Shown: in pieces, positions 17,481 to 27,912 of the stretch
Layout: every line of letters begins with the position of its first letter
Position numbering within the stretch: the stretch's first letter is position 1
DNA from: Thalassotalea sp. 273M-4
GTDB taxonomy: Bacteria; Pseudomonadota; Gammaproteobacteria; Enterobacterales; Alteromonadaceae
Direction: 5' to 3'
Assembly (NCBI RefSeq): GCF_041410465.1
Contig: NZ_CP166961.1
Span: 2,418,001 to 2,482,000 of the forward strand
DNA: 64,000 nucleotides
Program-made: the position numbers and the translations under genes
The notes under the pieces: generated by a model
The model's database searches: none
What the model was told of the DNA's origin: nothing
What the model saw: the letters and a program-made list of their open reading frames with translations, nothing else

Positions 17481-19820
17481 TTAGCTTGCTTTGAGAGGAT
17501 GTGAAGCGGCATTTGGCCAAGGTTTTAACGGCAGGTTTATTTGCGACGATAAAAACCATTTTAACTTTAATGGTTCTCCTGCTTCTGAAATATGCTCATA
17601 ATTCACCGGCTTACCTGTGCCTAAGTTAACCTGAGCAGCAACGTTTTTATTCACATTGAGCACCAGTACCAGTTTGCTGCCTTTTTTAATTAATTTCGAG
17701 GTAAATCGAGCATTTACAATCGGCACTCGACGCTTTTCATTTGGTATAAGCAAGTGTCTTTTACCCATGTCATCGGCATAACTGGCACGGCTGCGGTAAT
17801 TGTTCAAATGAAACACTTCTCCGTTTGCTGTCACTTCAAAATAATTAAAACCGATATCGACGTCTTTTTTATTAATGCCTATGTCAAAGAACCCCGTAAT
17901 CGAACCGGTAAGCTCCATATCTTGTTCAAACACTGGGGTCTCAATTTGGATACCACCTTGTTTATCTAAATTGTCTTGAATAACAGGCCACGGCGCCATA
18001 TTTCGTTGTTCGGTTCTGTCGCTCATATCGATGATTTGTTCAATATATTCATCGGTCTTGGCAGAAGGCGTTTGCCCTAAAGCATAGTTTTGCGATTTAT
18101 TGGCCTGTGCGCTTTGAATATAAAAGCTTTTGGTTTGTTGATTAAGCTCTTGTAAAGAATCGGCAAATCGCCAGGTATTGGCCCCCATCACTTGGTAATT
18201 CACTTTGTTTTGTACCAAGGTTGGTTTAGGTTTGTCGTATAAGACATGATCAAACCAGTCAAATACCACCTCTTCAGTGTCTTTTAATAACGCAACCGGA
18301 TCCAACTCATAGTTACTGTGGTGCGAGCGCGGTTTACTTTGCGCTGACCAATGATTATATGGACCAATTAACAGCGAGTGATTCGCATTTTTGTTGTATT
18401 GGTAATGTTGATTAAGGTAGTTTAACGCTGAAATTTGCCCACCTTCAAAATACCCCGTAATGGTGAGTACGGGAATGTTAATGCGCTTATATTCATGTTG
18501 GTGTGGCACCATGTTTTGGTAATAGGCATTGTCTTTTGGGTTTTCTAACCATTTTTGTAACCAAGGGTTTGGTTTTTTCGCAATTTTGTCAATATCAACA
18601 ATTGGACGACCACTAACAAACAGCTCTTCAACAATGTCTTCACTACGTTGCCAGTTGTTATAAACACTGTTATCGACTGTTTTGTTATTGGTGACATATA
18701 ATGGCCATTCAAAGTTGGCGGTTATGGCAATATTGTTTTCATAAGGCAACCCCGTAATAAGATTCGCCGCCACGAAAGGTGCCATTGCTTTAAGGCCTGT
18801 TGGCATATATTTAGCGGTTGCCCATTGGGTAAACCCATTGTAACTGCCACCATACATGACAACACTGCCATTGCTCCATTCTTGCGCCGTTATCCAGTGA
18901 ATCAGCTGGGCAGCATCTTCCCCTTCATGTTGCCAAGGCACTATGTCATTTGAGCTTGAACGCTTACCACGAGAATTGGCCACAATACCAATATAACCAT
19001 GAGCGGCGGCATGCATGGCCGATTTAATATGGCCAGCTTCATCTGCGTAAATGGTATATTGCAGTGCCGTGGTCAGAGGGTGATTTTGGTGACGACGTCG
19101 AACGATAGTGGTTGACAGTTCAATACCATTTTTTAATTGAACTAAAACATTGGGTTCAATAATAAAGCGTTTTGTTCGTTGTTGCGCTAAAGCATTATTA
19201 ACCAGTGGAATAATGGCCTCTAAGACATGATATAAATGGCTATTTACGGCGATATTTATCATTTCATCTGGCGTTAACATAGCCTTATTTTGCACTTGCT
19301 TGTATACATTCAACGCATAATCTTTTGCATTAGGTACTGACCAACCAAGAGCAAGCGCCATTTGCACAAAGTCTTCATCATTCGCCTGTGCCAAGGTATA
19401 TTGAATTAATGCTTTCGCTTCATCAGTAAAGTGCGCTGGGGTTAAATTTTTATTTTTTAGCCGTTGTTTGGTTTGATGATAAAGCTGATAATGCGAAAAC
19501 TCCAAGGTGTTATTTTGTTGTTTGAGCAGTTTATTAATTGCCTCAAGGTCTTCACGCAATGACAACAAAGCGATTTTATTAAACATGCTTTGATTTGCTA
19601 TCTCTTGTTCTTTTAAACTTAAGGCAAATGCCTTAAGCTCTGTTTTAAATGGCGAAGAAGATAAAATAACATCGGCCCCTTCAATAGAATTCAAATCCGT
19701 TGTGGTGATAATGTCAAAAAGTGGATATTCGCTTTTATCAGCTGCATAGGTATTATGTGCAAAGTTTAGTAAGATAATGACCCAATAGACCACTACCAAG
19801 ATTACGTTTAATCTCGTCAT
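17481..19820 (-). CDS. exported CocE/NonD-type S15 hydrolase
   Basis: This is an alpha/beta-hydrolase of the CocE/X-Pro dipeptidyl-peptidase S15 superfamily, about 779 aa. It cleaves acyl or peptidyl bonds; the natural substrate is unknown. The nucleophile Ser lies in GGSYNGFTQWATAKYMP, and a likely catalytic His in IGPYNHWSAQ. The C-terminal jelly-roll domain of the family follows. A signal peptide is present (LNVILVVVYWVIILLNFAH). About 250 extra residues precede the hydrolase core. The frame is open to 19,862; the ATG at 19,820 is chosen for its GGAAA ribosome-binding site. It is divergent from a CadC-type regulator that may control it. Confidence 0.85.
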   Translation of the reverse strand: MTRLNVILVVVYWVIILLNFAHNTYAADKSEYPLFDIITTTDLNSIEGADVILSSSPFKTELKAFALSLKEQEIANQSMFNKIALLSLREDLEAINKLLKQQNNTLEFSHYQLYHQTKQRLKNKNLTPAHFTDEAKALIQYTLAQANDEDFVQMALALGWSVPNAKDYALNVYKQVQNKAMLTPDEMINIAVNSHLYHVLEAIIPLVNNALAQQRTKRFIIEPNVLVQLKNGIELSTTIVRRRHQNHPLTTALQYTIYADEAGHIKSAMHAAAHGYIGIVANSRGKRSSSNDIVPWQHEGEDAAQLIHWITAQEWSNGSVVMYGGSYNGFTQWATAKYMPTGLKAMAPFVAANLITGLPYENNIAITANFEWPLYVTNNKTVDNSVYNNWQRSEDIVEELFVSGRPIVDIDKIAKKPNPWLQKWLENPKDNAYYQNMVPHQHEYKRINIPVLTITGYFEGGQISALNYLNQHYQYNKNANHSLLIGPYNHWSAQSKPRSHHSNYELDPVALLKDTEEVVFDWFDHVLYDKPKPTLVQNKVNYQVMGANTWRFADSLQELNQQTKSFYIQSAQANKSQNYALGQTPSAKTDEYIEQIIDMSDRTEQRNMAPWPVIQDNLDKQGGIQIETPVFEQDMELTGSITGFFDIGINKKDVDIGFNYFEVTANGEVFHLNNYRSRASYADDMGKRHLLIPNEKRRVPIVNARFTSKLIKKGSKLVLVLNVNKNVAAQVNLGTGKPVNYEHISEAGEPLKLKWFLSSQINLPLKPWPNAASHPLKAS

Positions 19821-19967
19821 CTGTGTTTCCATTTTTACAAAGTAAATAAAAAGTGAAACCACTGTAGTTAATTAACCATTTGAAGTCCTGACCGAAAGGT
19901 GAATCGTTGTGACTTTTTATGACAGCCGCATTTTTAAAGGGCTAGAACAACAAATCAAAGGATGTAT

Positions 19968-22019
19968 ATGCGCTGGCAAATTAATGGTTTTGTGTTTTGT
20001 GAACAACAACAAACCTTAACAATTGAACAAAACACGGTTCGCATTGAACCTATGATGAGCGACCTATTACGTTATTTTTGTCAGCACCCTGATCAAATTA
20101 TTAGTAAAGAGCAACTCCTTGATGAAGTTTGGCAGGGTCGCTATGTTAGTGATAACACCGTCAGTAAACTCATTACAAAACTTCGAAAAGCTTTGCAAGA
20201 TGATGCCAGAAACCCAAGCTTTATTTTAACCGTGCCTAAACGCGGTTATCGCTTGGTGGCAAAGGCAGAGCCTATTCAATCTCAAGCACCGACTTCATTG
20301 CCAGCATCTAGCCTAAAAATACCCGTAACGTTTAACCCTGTGTATGTAAAAACCCTACTGTTAACGTTTGTGCTTTTGCTCATCACCTTTGTTGTTTGGA
20401 TAACATTGTTTCATGCCCCATCGTCAAAATCTTTTGTATCGGCTAAAGCCTTAACTTCGGATAAGGGCAGTGAATACTTTCCCAGCTTTAATGCTGATGG
20501 TATCAGGCTCGCTTACATGAACCATGATGGTGAAAAATTTAGACTCATGGTTAAAAATATCGACTCTGGTGAGCAAGTTGAGATTGAGCATGGCAATAAA
20601 GTCGGGGTTGGCCCTGGCAGTTGGAACGACTCTGGCACCAAACTGGTGTATTTAGTCGCGACACAACAGCGTTGTCAGTACTTTATTCGTGAATTTAATG
20701 GCTTAGCTATGTCTGAGCCTAAGTTAATATACACCTGTAATGCGGGTAGTTTTGGTGCAATTAAGTTTACCCATGATGATAATCTGCTGGTTTTTGCCCA
20801 ATCGTCAGAGCCTGGCGGCCCCTATTCGCTTTATTCTCTAGACCTTGATAGTGGTAAAACTCAATGGCTTCCGCAACCTGAACTGCATTTAGGTGGAAAC
20901 AGCCAGTTTGACTTACACCCAACAGACAATAAATTGCTAATCTCTTCGCCCGATAAACAACAGTGGGAGGGCTTTTATCAGCTCGACTTAGATACTCAAG
21001 AGCTTAGTTTACTGTTTAGGTTAAATGCTTATATCTGTTGTGGTATTTGGTCGCATGATGGCGATCATGTGGTGCTGATGGGCGATCACCCTGCCCATGA
21101 AATAGTACAATATAATCTTGATGGTACGAATAAGACGGTACTTTTTAGTGGTCCACAGCAGCTCAGTCGACCAGAGCGCCACAGTAACGGCAAAGATTAT
21201 ACCTTTACGGCATTTAAACATGACATCAATGTGGACCAATACCACTTAACCACAGGGCAAACAGCCGCGCTATTGCACGATACTTTCGATCAACGCTTAG
21301 CGGTGTTATCACCAAGCGCCGAGCAGGTGGCCTACATAAGCCTAACATCGGGTAATGAAGAGTTATGGCTATATAACCGAGAGACCAAAAAGAAAAAAAA
21401 GATCAGCCAATTTGCCGATGGTCGCCACTACATAGACTTAACGTGGTCTCCCGATGAGCAAAAGGTTGCGGCTTTAACCTTAAATGCCATTCACCTGATT
21501 GATCTTGCTAGTGGTAAAGCTAAAGTTTTACCTATGCCAGAGAAAGAGTTAAGAGGTATCTCTTTTAAAAATTCAGAACAAATCGCCTTTAGTATGAAGA
21601 TAGGCGCCAATTGGCAAGTGGTCATATTTCACCTTGAGGATGAGTCAATGCAGCGCCTTGAACAAAAATGGCAAAGCGTGCAATTTGCGCCCTCATCAAA
21701 TGATTGGTTATGGGTAGACCAAGACAATAATTGGTACCTAGGTGAAGATGCTAATCCTGTTAAGATGCCAAAAAACAACTTGTCAGCCTTTTATGGCCGA
21801 CAATTTAACGTAAAGAAAAGCGCTGAACATATTGCGTTTTACAATGGGCAAAAAGCCAAATTAGAGATATATAAAACGCAAAGTAATGAGCTTGCGGTGT
21901 CATTAGACAGCCAGATTGGCCATTTTTCAATAAATGGCGACATCGTATTAATTGGGCAAAAATCATCAAACTCTAATGACAGTGATATTTACCAAACCTT
22001 TCGTGTTACCGCAAGGTGA
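19968..22019 (+). CDS. CadC/ToxR-type membrane regulator with beta-propeller sensor
   Basis: This protein of about 683 aa contains an N-terminal OmpR/CadC winged helix at about residues 1-95 (KEQLLDEVWQGRYVSDNTVS, then the wing VPKRGYRLV). One membrane helix follows near 125-145 (LLTFVLLLITFVVWITLF), and then a long periplasmic part built of TolB/WD40-like repeats (EYFPSFNADGIRLAYM and WSPDEQKVAALTL). It presumably binds DNA from the membrane in response to an external signal. The ATG at 19,968 has AAAGGA at proper distance; the ATG two codons earlier does not. It is divergent from the S15-type hydrolase and followed by a terminator. Confidence 0.88.
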   Translation: MRWQINGFVFCEQQQTLTIEQNTVRIEPMMSDLLRYFCQHPDQIISKEQLLDEVWQGRYVSDNTVSKLITKLRKALQDDARNPSFILTVPKRGYRLVAKAEPIQSQAPTSLPASSLKIPVTFNPVYVKTLLLTFVLLLITFVVWITLFHAPSSKSFVSAKALTSDKGSEYFPSFNADGIRLAYMNHDGEKFRLMVKNIDSGEQVEIEHGNKVGVGPGSWNDSGTKLVYLVATQQRCQYFIREFNGLAMSEPKLIYTCNAGSFGAIKFTHDDNLLVFAQSSEPGGPYSLYSLDLDSGKTQWLPQPELHLGGNSQFDLHPTDNKLLISSPDKQQWEGFYQLDLDTQELSLLFRLNAYICCGIWSHDGDHVVLMGDHPAHEIVQYNLDGTNKTVLFSGPQQLSRPERHSNGKDYTFTAFKHDINVDQYHLTTGQTAALLHDTFDQRLAVLSPSAEQVAYISLTSGNEELWLYNRETKKKKKISQFADGRHYIDLTWSPDEQKVAALTLNAIHLIDLASGKAKVLPMPEKELRGISFKNSEQIAFSMKIGANWQVVIFHLEDESMQRLEQKWQSVQFAPSSNDWLWVDQDNNWYLGEDANPVKMPKNNLSAFYGRQFNVKKSAEHIAFYNGQKAKLEIYKTQSNELAVSLDSQIGHFSINGDIVLIGQKSSNSNDSDIYQTFRVTAR

Positions 22020-22031
22020 TAAAAACAACAT

Positions 22032-22057
22032 GCGCGACATCGCCCTCGCGCTTTTTT
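22032..22057 (+). terminator. intrinsic terminator of the CadC-type regulator gene
   Basis: The stem GCGCGA with partner TCGCGC is followed directly by six T, 12 bp after the stop codon. Confidence 0.8.
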
Positions 22058-22077
22058 AACTCCCCCATAACAGCTAT

Positions 22078-22950
22078 TTACTCTAACGTTGAGCGCCACT
22101 GTTGTAGAGCTTTAAACCCCTGTTCTAAACCGTGCTGATAATCTTCTTTTAATGCTTCTAAACTAGAACCTAGAGTCATAGATAACAATGGCCTTGTTGG
22201 CGCGATTTGCACCACATTCACCCCCTCTGGTGGCATGTTGATAAAATCCATTGCCTCAGCATAACGGTCTTGGTGGTGTTGGTACATTTCAAACACTCTA
22301 GGGTGTTGGTTAATTCGTCGAATAATCGGTTCGATTCTATCCATTACCGATATTTTGCCATCAACATGCGCTTCTACCGTGCGAATAACCCATATATTTT
22401 TAGCCCCCTTCTGATGCGCCCAACGCACAGGTATAGGGTCGGCGACGCCCCCATCAACCATAAAGTTACCAGCCACATTGACCGTAGGGCGATATAAAAA
22501 TGGGATTGCACTGGACGCTTTGAGATGCTCAAACATATTGTCGTGCCAAGTGTGCAAATAATGTGGGGTGAAGGAGTCATATTGACTCGCGACCGCATAA
22601 AAATTGGAATCAGGGGTTAAATGACTTGGCTCGGTCGGAAAGCGTACTTTGTCGTTAAACTTAACTTGGTCAAAATACCAGTCTAAGTCAATAACATTGC
22701 CCCCTGTAAAAAAACGTGCAGGGCGAAAAAAGTGTTGCTCTGTAGTTAACGCTTCAATCGCCGTTTGGCCATATTGACGAGCTCTAGCACAATAAGCAGC
22801 AATATTTTGCGCACCAGAAGACACCCCCACTTTTAAATCAAAAGGAGCAAACTTCTGTTCAAGAAAGGCATCCAGTACACCAGCGGTAAAAATCCCTTTT
22901 TGACCTCCCCCTTCGGCGATAATCGCAGAATGTATATCGGTTGTCATCAT
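22078..22950 (-). CDS. patatin-like phospholipase (YjjU type)
   Basis: This 290-aa lipid acyl hydrolase of the patatin family has the oxyanion-hole glycine run in EGGGQKGIFTAGVLDAFLE, the nucleophile Ser in GVSSGAQN and the catalytic Asp in VDGGVADPIPV. Its length and motifs resemble E. coli YjjU. No signal peptide or membrane helix is seen, so it is probably cytoplasmic. It is convergent with the CadC-type regulator gene. Confidence 0.88.
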   Translation of the reverse strand: MMTTDIHSAIIAEGGGQKGIFTAGVLDAFLEQKFAPFDLKVGVSSGAQNIAAYCARARQYGQTAIEALTTEQHFFRPARFFTGGNVIDLDWYFDQVKFNDKVRFPTEPSHLTPDSNFYAVASQYDSFTPHYLHTWHDNMFEHLKASSAIPFLYRPTVNVAGNFMVDGGVADPIPVRWAHQKGAKNIWVIRTVEAHVDGKISVMDRIEPIIRRINQHPRVFEMYQHHQDRYAEAMDFINMPPEGVNVVQIAPTRPLLSMTLGSSLEALKEDYQHGLEQGFKALQQWRSTLE

Positions 22951-23162
22951 TATTGATTTCTACTTTTTATTAAGAAATGACTACTTACATAAAAGTAAGT
23001 AAGAAAACACGGACCTAGTCTTAGAATTTCGACTTTGAACGACCACTTTACAGCAAAAGCTCACTGCGTGTTAGCTATTTAATTATAGGCCAAGAAGCGA
23101 TAATTCAAGTGTTGACTAAAATATTCGATGATAGGTGTATTAAAAACTATTTAAGTTTAGAA

Positions 23163-23181
23163 AAGGGCCTTAACGGCCCTT
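23163..23181 (-). terminator. intrinsic terminator after the lyase remnant
   Basis: The stem AAGGGCC-N5-GGCCCTT is followed by TT on the minus strand. It lies about 60 bp after the stop of the truncated lyase gene and appears to be the surviving terminator of that gene. Confidence 0.6.
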
Positions 23182-23243
23182 AACATTGCATCCATATAAG
23201 AACCAGTTTGCTGCAAACTCAAATATTACAGAGCCGATTTGGC

Positions 23244-23693
23244 TTAGATAGTAATGGCTTTTTCCCGATTGTGCGCAAGAAATCCAGCCTGTTTCATTTG
23301 CTCCAGTACGTGCTCTTTTTGAGTCTGAGTGAGCGCCTTGATTGGTAACCTAGGATCACCAACATCAATACCATGTAATTGCATCGCCGCTTTTCCGGCA
23401 GCAACCCCACCATACTGTACTAAAGGTCGAATTAAACAAATAACTTTATCCATTAAAGCTTTAACGACATGGTGCTGACCATTATTAAAAGCTTCAATAA
23501 TGTCTTGATATAAAGGTGCTGCATAATTATATGTGCTTCCAACAGCACCAACAGCACCAACGGATAAACCACCGGGTAAATATTCATCAACCCCAAATGG
23601 TAAGTCAAACTTTCCATCTAATACACGTGCACAGCGCTGATTGTAACGGTATGATTTAATTTTATAAGGGTTTAGAGACTTACTCGAATTCAA
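23244..23693 (-). pseudogene. 3' remnant of a DapA/N-acetylneuraminate lyase-family gene
   Basis: Only the C-terminal part, about 115 aa, of a dihydrodipicolinate synthase/NanA-type aldolase is present: FGVDEYLPGGLSVGAVGAVG, then STYNYAAPLYQDIIEAF and a C-terminal helical tail. Family members are about 295 aa long, so the N-terminal two thirds, including the Schiff-base lysine, are missing. The first ~30 residues of the frame do not look like the family and are probably read-in. The upstream neighbour is now the betI promoter. It is probably a deletion remnant. Confidence 0.8.
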
Positions 23694-23990
23694 TTAAATT
23701 TACTCTAACTTAAAACAAAGGCGCACAAATGAAAGAAGAAACCTCTGTAAAAATACCCCTCTTTTAGCAACGCTTACTTTTTATTTTCGTCTCCCCCTAT
23801 TTCGCTAGCCCCTAAATACTTACACAAATAATCAATTCAACTCAAACTAATTACAAAATATTTCATTTTTAACAAGTCTACCTAACCCCCTGTTAAGACT
23901 ATAAAAATAAGGCGTACCCGACTAGAAAAGCCACTACCTCAAAACAAAACCCCTTGAAAAATTAATTCGTACTCTATAGAGTTTATTTTA

Positions 23991-24004
23991 ATTGAACAGT
24001 CAAT
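23991..24004. promoter_or_regulatory. probable BetI operator
   Basis: The dyad ATTGAACAGTCAAT lies 12 bp before the betI ATG. The TTGA-N4-TCAA core is of the kind bound by BetI repressors upstream of bet operons. Autoregulation is inferred from position and from family knowledge. Confidence 0.6.
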
Positions 24005-24016
24005 CAATAAAAAACT

Positions 24017-24607
24017 ATGCCAAAAACAGGAATGGAACCCATACGTCGCCAACAGTTAATAAAGGCAACGTTGGAGTCGGTCGCGGAGTTAGGTTTACAT
24101 GCCACGACCATTAACAGCATTAGTAAACGAGCAGGTTTATCTTCTGGGATCATCAGTCATTATTTCGGTGGCAAAGATGGTCTACTTGAGGCAACCGTTC
24201 GATTTTTATTAACCAATTTACGCACAACCTTAGTTGAGAAAACGCGTGGAGGTTGTACAGCTGCTGAACGCTTAATGTTTATAGTTGAAGCAAATTTTTC
24301 AACCGTGCAGCAAAGCGCAAGCTCGGCTAAAACCTGGTTAAGCTTTTGGGCTCAGTCGATGCACGACCCTAAATTAGGGCGACTACAGAAAATCAACGCG
24401 CAGCGCTTGTATAGTAACTTGCTCTGTTCGTTGAAGACCTTGATGCCCAAAGCTGAAGCACAAAAAGCCGCTAAGCTCTGTGCAGGAATGATTGACGGAT
24501 TATGGTTAAGAGCAGTGCTTAGCCAAGCAAATGAGGCTCAGTTCAAAGAGGCCGAGCAGCTGACTAAAGACTATATAGAAACACTAATTTCATTGGGCGG
24601 AGAGTAA
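24017..24607 (+). CDS. betI: choline-responsive TetR-family repressor BetI
   Basis: This 196-aa TetR-family repressor governs glycine betaine synthesis from choline. The N-terminal HTH reads [20 protein letters not shown]. The family-specific opening [19 protein letters not shown] and the C-terminal [17 protein letters not shown] support BetI rather than a generic TetR. It is first in a betI-betB-betA operon, and its stop is directly followed by the betB ATG (2-bp gap after the stop), so the two are translationally coupled. Confidence 0.95.
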   Translation: MPKTGMEPIRRQQLIKATLESVAELGLHATTINSISKRAGLSSGIISHYFGGKDGLLEATVRFLLTNLRTTLVEKTRGGCTAAERLMFIVEANFSTVQQSASSAKTWLSFWAQSMHDPKLGRLQKINAQRLYSNLLCSLKTLMPKAEAQKAAKLCAGMIDGLWLRAVLSQANEAQFKEAEQLTKDYIETLISLGGE

Positions 24608-24608
24608 T

Positions 24609-26072
24609 ATGACCCTAGCTGTTTTACAGAATTTTATTAATGGCAAGTTTGTTGCTAACCAAAGCGGCCGTATGTTCGCAGTAAAAAACCCTGCGACTGA
24701 TGAAGATATTTATTTGGTCGAAGAAGCGGATGAAACGGTGCAACAACAGGCTATCGAAAGCGCCAAACAAGGTTTTACTATTTGGTCTTCTATGTCGCCA
24801 ATGGAACGAAGCCGTATTCTTCTAAAAGCGGTTGCTTTGTTACGCGAGCGCAATGACGAGTTAGCCAAATTAGAGGTGTTAGATACAGGTAAGCCCATTC
24901 AAGAGGCTGATTGTGTCGATGTTGAAACCGGAGCCGATGTTATCGAGTACTTTGCAGGATTAGCACCAGCACAACTTGGTAGCCAGCAAACGGTGGGACA
25001 GGACTTTTTCTATACTCGCCGTGAACCTTTAGGTGTGTGTGCTGGTATCGGTGCATGGAATTACCCTTTGCAGATTGCTTGTTGGAAATCAGGCCCTGCG
25101 CTTGCTGCAGGTAATGCAATGATTTTTAAGCCATCAGAAGAAACCCCTATGGGCGCGGTAAAACTGGCTGAAATTTTTATTGAAGCTGGCATGCCTGCGG
25201 GCGTATTTAATGTTGTGCATGGTGCTGCCGAAGTTGGTCAATGGTTAACCGCAAACCCAGAGATAGAAAAAGTTTCTTTTACTGGCGAAGTGGGCACAGG
25301 TAAGAAAGTCATGCAAAGCGCAAGCTCAAACCTTAAAGAGGTCACCATGGAGCTTGGCGGTAAGTCGCCGTTAATTGTGTTCGATGATGCCGATGTCTCT
25401 CAAGCAGTGAGTGCAGCCATGCTAGGAAATTTTTATACCCAAGGTGAAGTTTGTACAAATTGTACCCGCGTTTTTGTCCATAAGAACGTATACCAAGCGT
25501 TTGTGAAAGAGCTAAAGTTACGAACTGAAAACAATATTATTGCTGGTGATCCGCTCGATCCAAAAGTGAATTTAGGCGCATTGATCTCGAAGAAGCACCA
25601 ACAGTTGGTGTTAGATTACATTGAAACAGGTAAAGCAGAAGGCGCTACCTTATTAACGGGCGGTCATGCTCTAAAACCAGCATCAGCGCCAAACGGCTAT
25701 TTTGTTGCACCGACAGTATTTATCGACTGTAACGACGAGATGACCATAGTCAAAGAAGAGATTTTTGGTCCAGTTATGAGTGTGTTGATGTTCGAAGATG
25801 AAGATGAAGTGATTAAACGTGCCAACGATACCGAGCTTGGCTTAGCCGCTGGTGTATTTAGTTTAAACATTCAACGAGCTCATCGTGTTATCCATCAGCT
25901 TAATGCGGGTATTTGTTGGATTAATAGCTACGGAAATTCTCCTGCACAAATGCCAGTAGGTGGTTATAAGCAATCTGGTATTGGCCGTGAAAACGGTGTT
26001 GAAACGCTAAACAGTTATACCCAAACCAAATCGGTTTATGTCGGTATGGGCAACATAGAAAGCCCGTTTTAA
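24609..26072 (+). CDS. betB: betaine aldehyde dehydrogenase
   Basis: This 487-aa NAD(P)-dependent enzyme performs the second step of choline oxidation, betaine aldehyde to glycine betaine. Aldehyde dehydrogenase landmarks are the cofactor patch [20 protein letters not shown], the catalytic Glu in [18 protein letters not shown] and the catalytic Cys in [12 protein letters not shown]. Its length matches E. coli BetB. It lies between betI and betA with gaps of 1 and 9 bp, a compact operon. Confidence 0.95.
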   Translation: MTLAVLQNFINGKFVANQSGRMFAVKNPATDEDIYLVEEADETVQQQAIESAKQGFTIWSSMSPMERSRILLKAVALLRERNDELAKLEVLDTGKPIQEADCVDVETGADVIEYFAGLAPAQLGSQQTVGQDFFYTRREPLGVCAGIGAWNYPLQIACWKSGPALAAGNAMIFKPSEETPMGAVKLAEIFIEAGMPAGVFNVVHGAAEVGQWLTANPEIEKVSFTGEVGTGKKVMQSASSNLKEVTMELGGKSPLIVFDDADVSQAVSAAMLGNFYTQGEVCTNCTRVFVHKNVYQAFVKELKLRTENNIIAGDPLDPKVNLGALISKKHQQLVLDYIETGKAEGATLLTGGHALKPASAPNGYFVAPTVFIDCNDEMTIVKEEIFGPVMSVLMFEDEDEVIKRANDTELGLAAGVFSLNIQRAHRVIHQLNAGICWINSYGNSPAQMPVGGYKQSGIGRENGVETLNSYTQTKSVYVGMGNIESPF

Positions 26073-26081
26073 GGAGTTAAT

Positions 26082-27734
26082 GTGAACACATTTGATTATA
26101 TTATTGTAGGTGCAGGCTCTGCCGGTTGTGTGCTGGCTAATCGCTTGTCTGCTAACCCTAAACACAAGGTGTTACTGCTTGAAACGGGTGGCTCAGACAA
26201 AAGCATTTTTATAAAAATGCCAACTGCGCTGTCGATCCCAATGAACACTAAAAAGTATGCATGGCAGTTTCATACTGAACCTGAGCTATTTTTAGATAAT
26301 CGTCAAATGCACTGCCCTAGAGGCAAAGTATTAGGTGGTTCATCTTCGATCAATGGCATGGTTTATGTGCGAGGTCACGCCAAAGATTTTGACGAATGGG
26401 AAGAGCATGGCGCTGAAGGTTGGAACTACCAAGCCTGTTTGCCTTACTTTAAGAAGGCAGAAACTTGGTATAAAGGCGAAGGTTCATATCGTGGTGGTCA
26501 AGGTGAACTTGGTGTAAACAACGGTAATGAAATGAAAAACCCTTTATACAAAGCTTTTATTAAAGCGGGTGAACAAGCAGGTTATAACACGACAAACGAC
26601 TATAACGCCGAGCAGCAAGAAGGTTTTGGCCCTATGCACATGACCGTAAAAGACGGGGTGCGCAGTTCAACCAGCCGTGAGTATTTAGACCCAATTAAAA
26701 ACCGTAACAATCTAACCATAGTTACTGGTGCCTTGGTAACCAAAGTATTACTTGATGGCAAAAAAGCAACGGGTGTTGAGTATCGCGTTGGAAACACTAC
26801 CAAACAGGCAAACAGTACTAAAGACGTGGTGCTAAGTGCAGGCCCTATTGGTTCACCGCATATCTTACAGCTATCAGGTATTGGCGATGCCGATGTACTG
26901 AAAAGTGCCGGTGTTGAAGTAAAACACGAGTTAACGGGTGTCGGTAAAAACCTTCAGGATCACTTAGAGTTTTATTTCCAATACAAGTGTAAGCAACCCA
27001 TTACCTTAAATGGCAAATTAGGGCTGTTTTCAAAAGGCATGATTGGCGCCGAATGGTTTTTTAACCGTTCAGGTTTAGGCGTTACCAACCACTTTGAGTC
27101 TTGTGCATTTATCCGCTCAAAACCGGGTGTGGAATGGCCAGATATTCAATATCACTTTTTACCCGCGGCGATCCGCTACGATGGTAAAAAAGCGTTTGAT
27201 GGGCATGGTTTTCAAGTCCATGTTGGGCATAACAAGCCCAAAAGTCGTGGTGCGGTAACCCTACAATCAAACGATCCAAGTGTTGCGCCTAAAATACAGT
27301 TTAACTATTTGGAGCATCCAGACGATATTGAAGGCTTTCGCGCCTGTGTTCGTTTAACCCGAGAGATTATCTCGCAACCTGCCTTTGACGAGTTTCGCGA
27401 TGGTGAAATACAGCCTGGTGAACATATTCAAACGGACGAAGATATCGATAAGTTCGTACGCCAAGCCGTTGAAAGTGCGTACCACCCTTCTTGCTCTTGT
27501 AAGATGGGCAAGGATGAACTTGCGGTTGTTAATTCTCAAACTCAGGTTCACGGTATTGAAGGGTTACGTGTGGTGGACTCGTCCATCTTCCCGACTATCC
27601 CAAATGGGAATCTAAATGCGCCAACCATTATGGTGGCCGAAAAAGCCGCTGATATGATTTTGGGCAAAACGGTCAAAGCCATTGAACCCGTAAACGTTGC
27701 AAAAAGCCAGAACTGGCAAACCACGCAACGATAA
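26082..27734 (+). CDS. betA: choline dehydrogenase
   Basis: This 550-aa FAD-dependent GMC oxidoreductase converts choline to betaine aldehyde at the inner membrane. The dinucleotide-binding motif is [17 protein letters not shown], the GMC signature [18 protein letters not shown], and the active-site His lies in [10 protein letters not shown]. The start is a GTG at 26,082 with AAGGAG 5 bases upstream; the overlapping ATG at 26,080 is out of frame and runs straight into a stop, so the GTG is forced. Confidence 0.95.
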   Translation: MNTFDYIIVGAGSAGCVLANRLSANPKHKVLLLETGGSDKSIFIKMPTALSIPMNTKKYAWQFHTEPELFLDNRQMHCPRGKVLGGSSSINGMVYVRGHAKDFDEWEEHGAEGWNYQACLPYFKKAETWYKGEGSYRGGQGELGVNNGNEMKNPLYKAFIKAGEQAGYNTTNDYNAEQQEGFGPMHMTVKDGVRSSTSREYLDPIKNRNNLTIVTGALVTKVLLDGKKATGVEYRVGNTTKQANSTKDVVLSAGPIGSPHILQLSGIGDADVLKSAGVEVKHELTGVGKNLQDHLEFYFQYKCKQPITLNGKLGLFSKGMIGAEWFFNRSGLGVTNHFESCAFIRSKPGVEWPDIQYHFLPAAIRYDGKKAFDGHGFQVHVGHNKPKSRGAVTLQSNDPSVAPKIQFNYLEHPDDIEGFRACVRLTREIISQPAFDEFRDGEIQPGEHIQTDEDIDKFVRQAVESAYHPSCSCKMGKDELAVVNSQTQVHGIEGLRVVDSSIFPTIPNGNLNAPTIMVAEKAADMILGKTVKAIEPVNVAKSQNWQTTQR

Positions 27735-27763
27735 ATACGTTTCAATTTTTTATTCGGACTTCT

Positions 27764-27832
27764 CCCCAACGCTTGTTGGGGTCGGGAGTGGATTTTCACA
27801 ACTGTTGTTTCTGTACAGGACTGTGCAGAAAC
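27764..27832 (+). terminator. two hairpins between betA and the BCCT-like gene
   Basis: The first hairpin is CCCCAAC-GCTT-GTTGGGG at 27,764-27,781. The second is GTTTCTG with partner CAGAAAC at 27,807-27,832, followed by a T-run. The second looks like an intrinsic terminator or attenuator that would reduce read-through from betIBA into the transporter gene. Confidence 0.6.
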
Positions 27833-27861
27833 GTTTTTCATAAAAAATAACTGGAGTAGTT

Positions 27862-27912
27862 ATGAAGTACTTTTATTTGTATTGGGAGGGTGACAATGAC
27901 CGTTTGGCTTAG
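27862..27912 (+). CDS. possible 16-aa leader peptide overlapping the BCCT-like gene start
   Basis: A short frame begins with ATG at 27,862, preceded by CTGGAG, and reads MKYFYLYWEGDNDRLA before a TAG that lies inside the transporter gene. It is rich in aromatic residues. Its end overlaps the start of the transporter, the arrangement expected for translational coupling. It could also be chance. Confidence 0.35.
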   Translation: MKYFYLYWEGDNDRLA

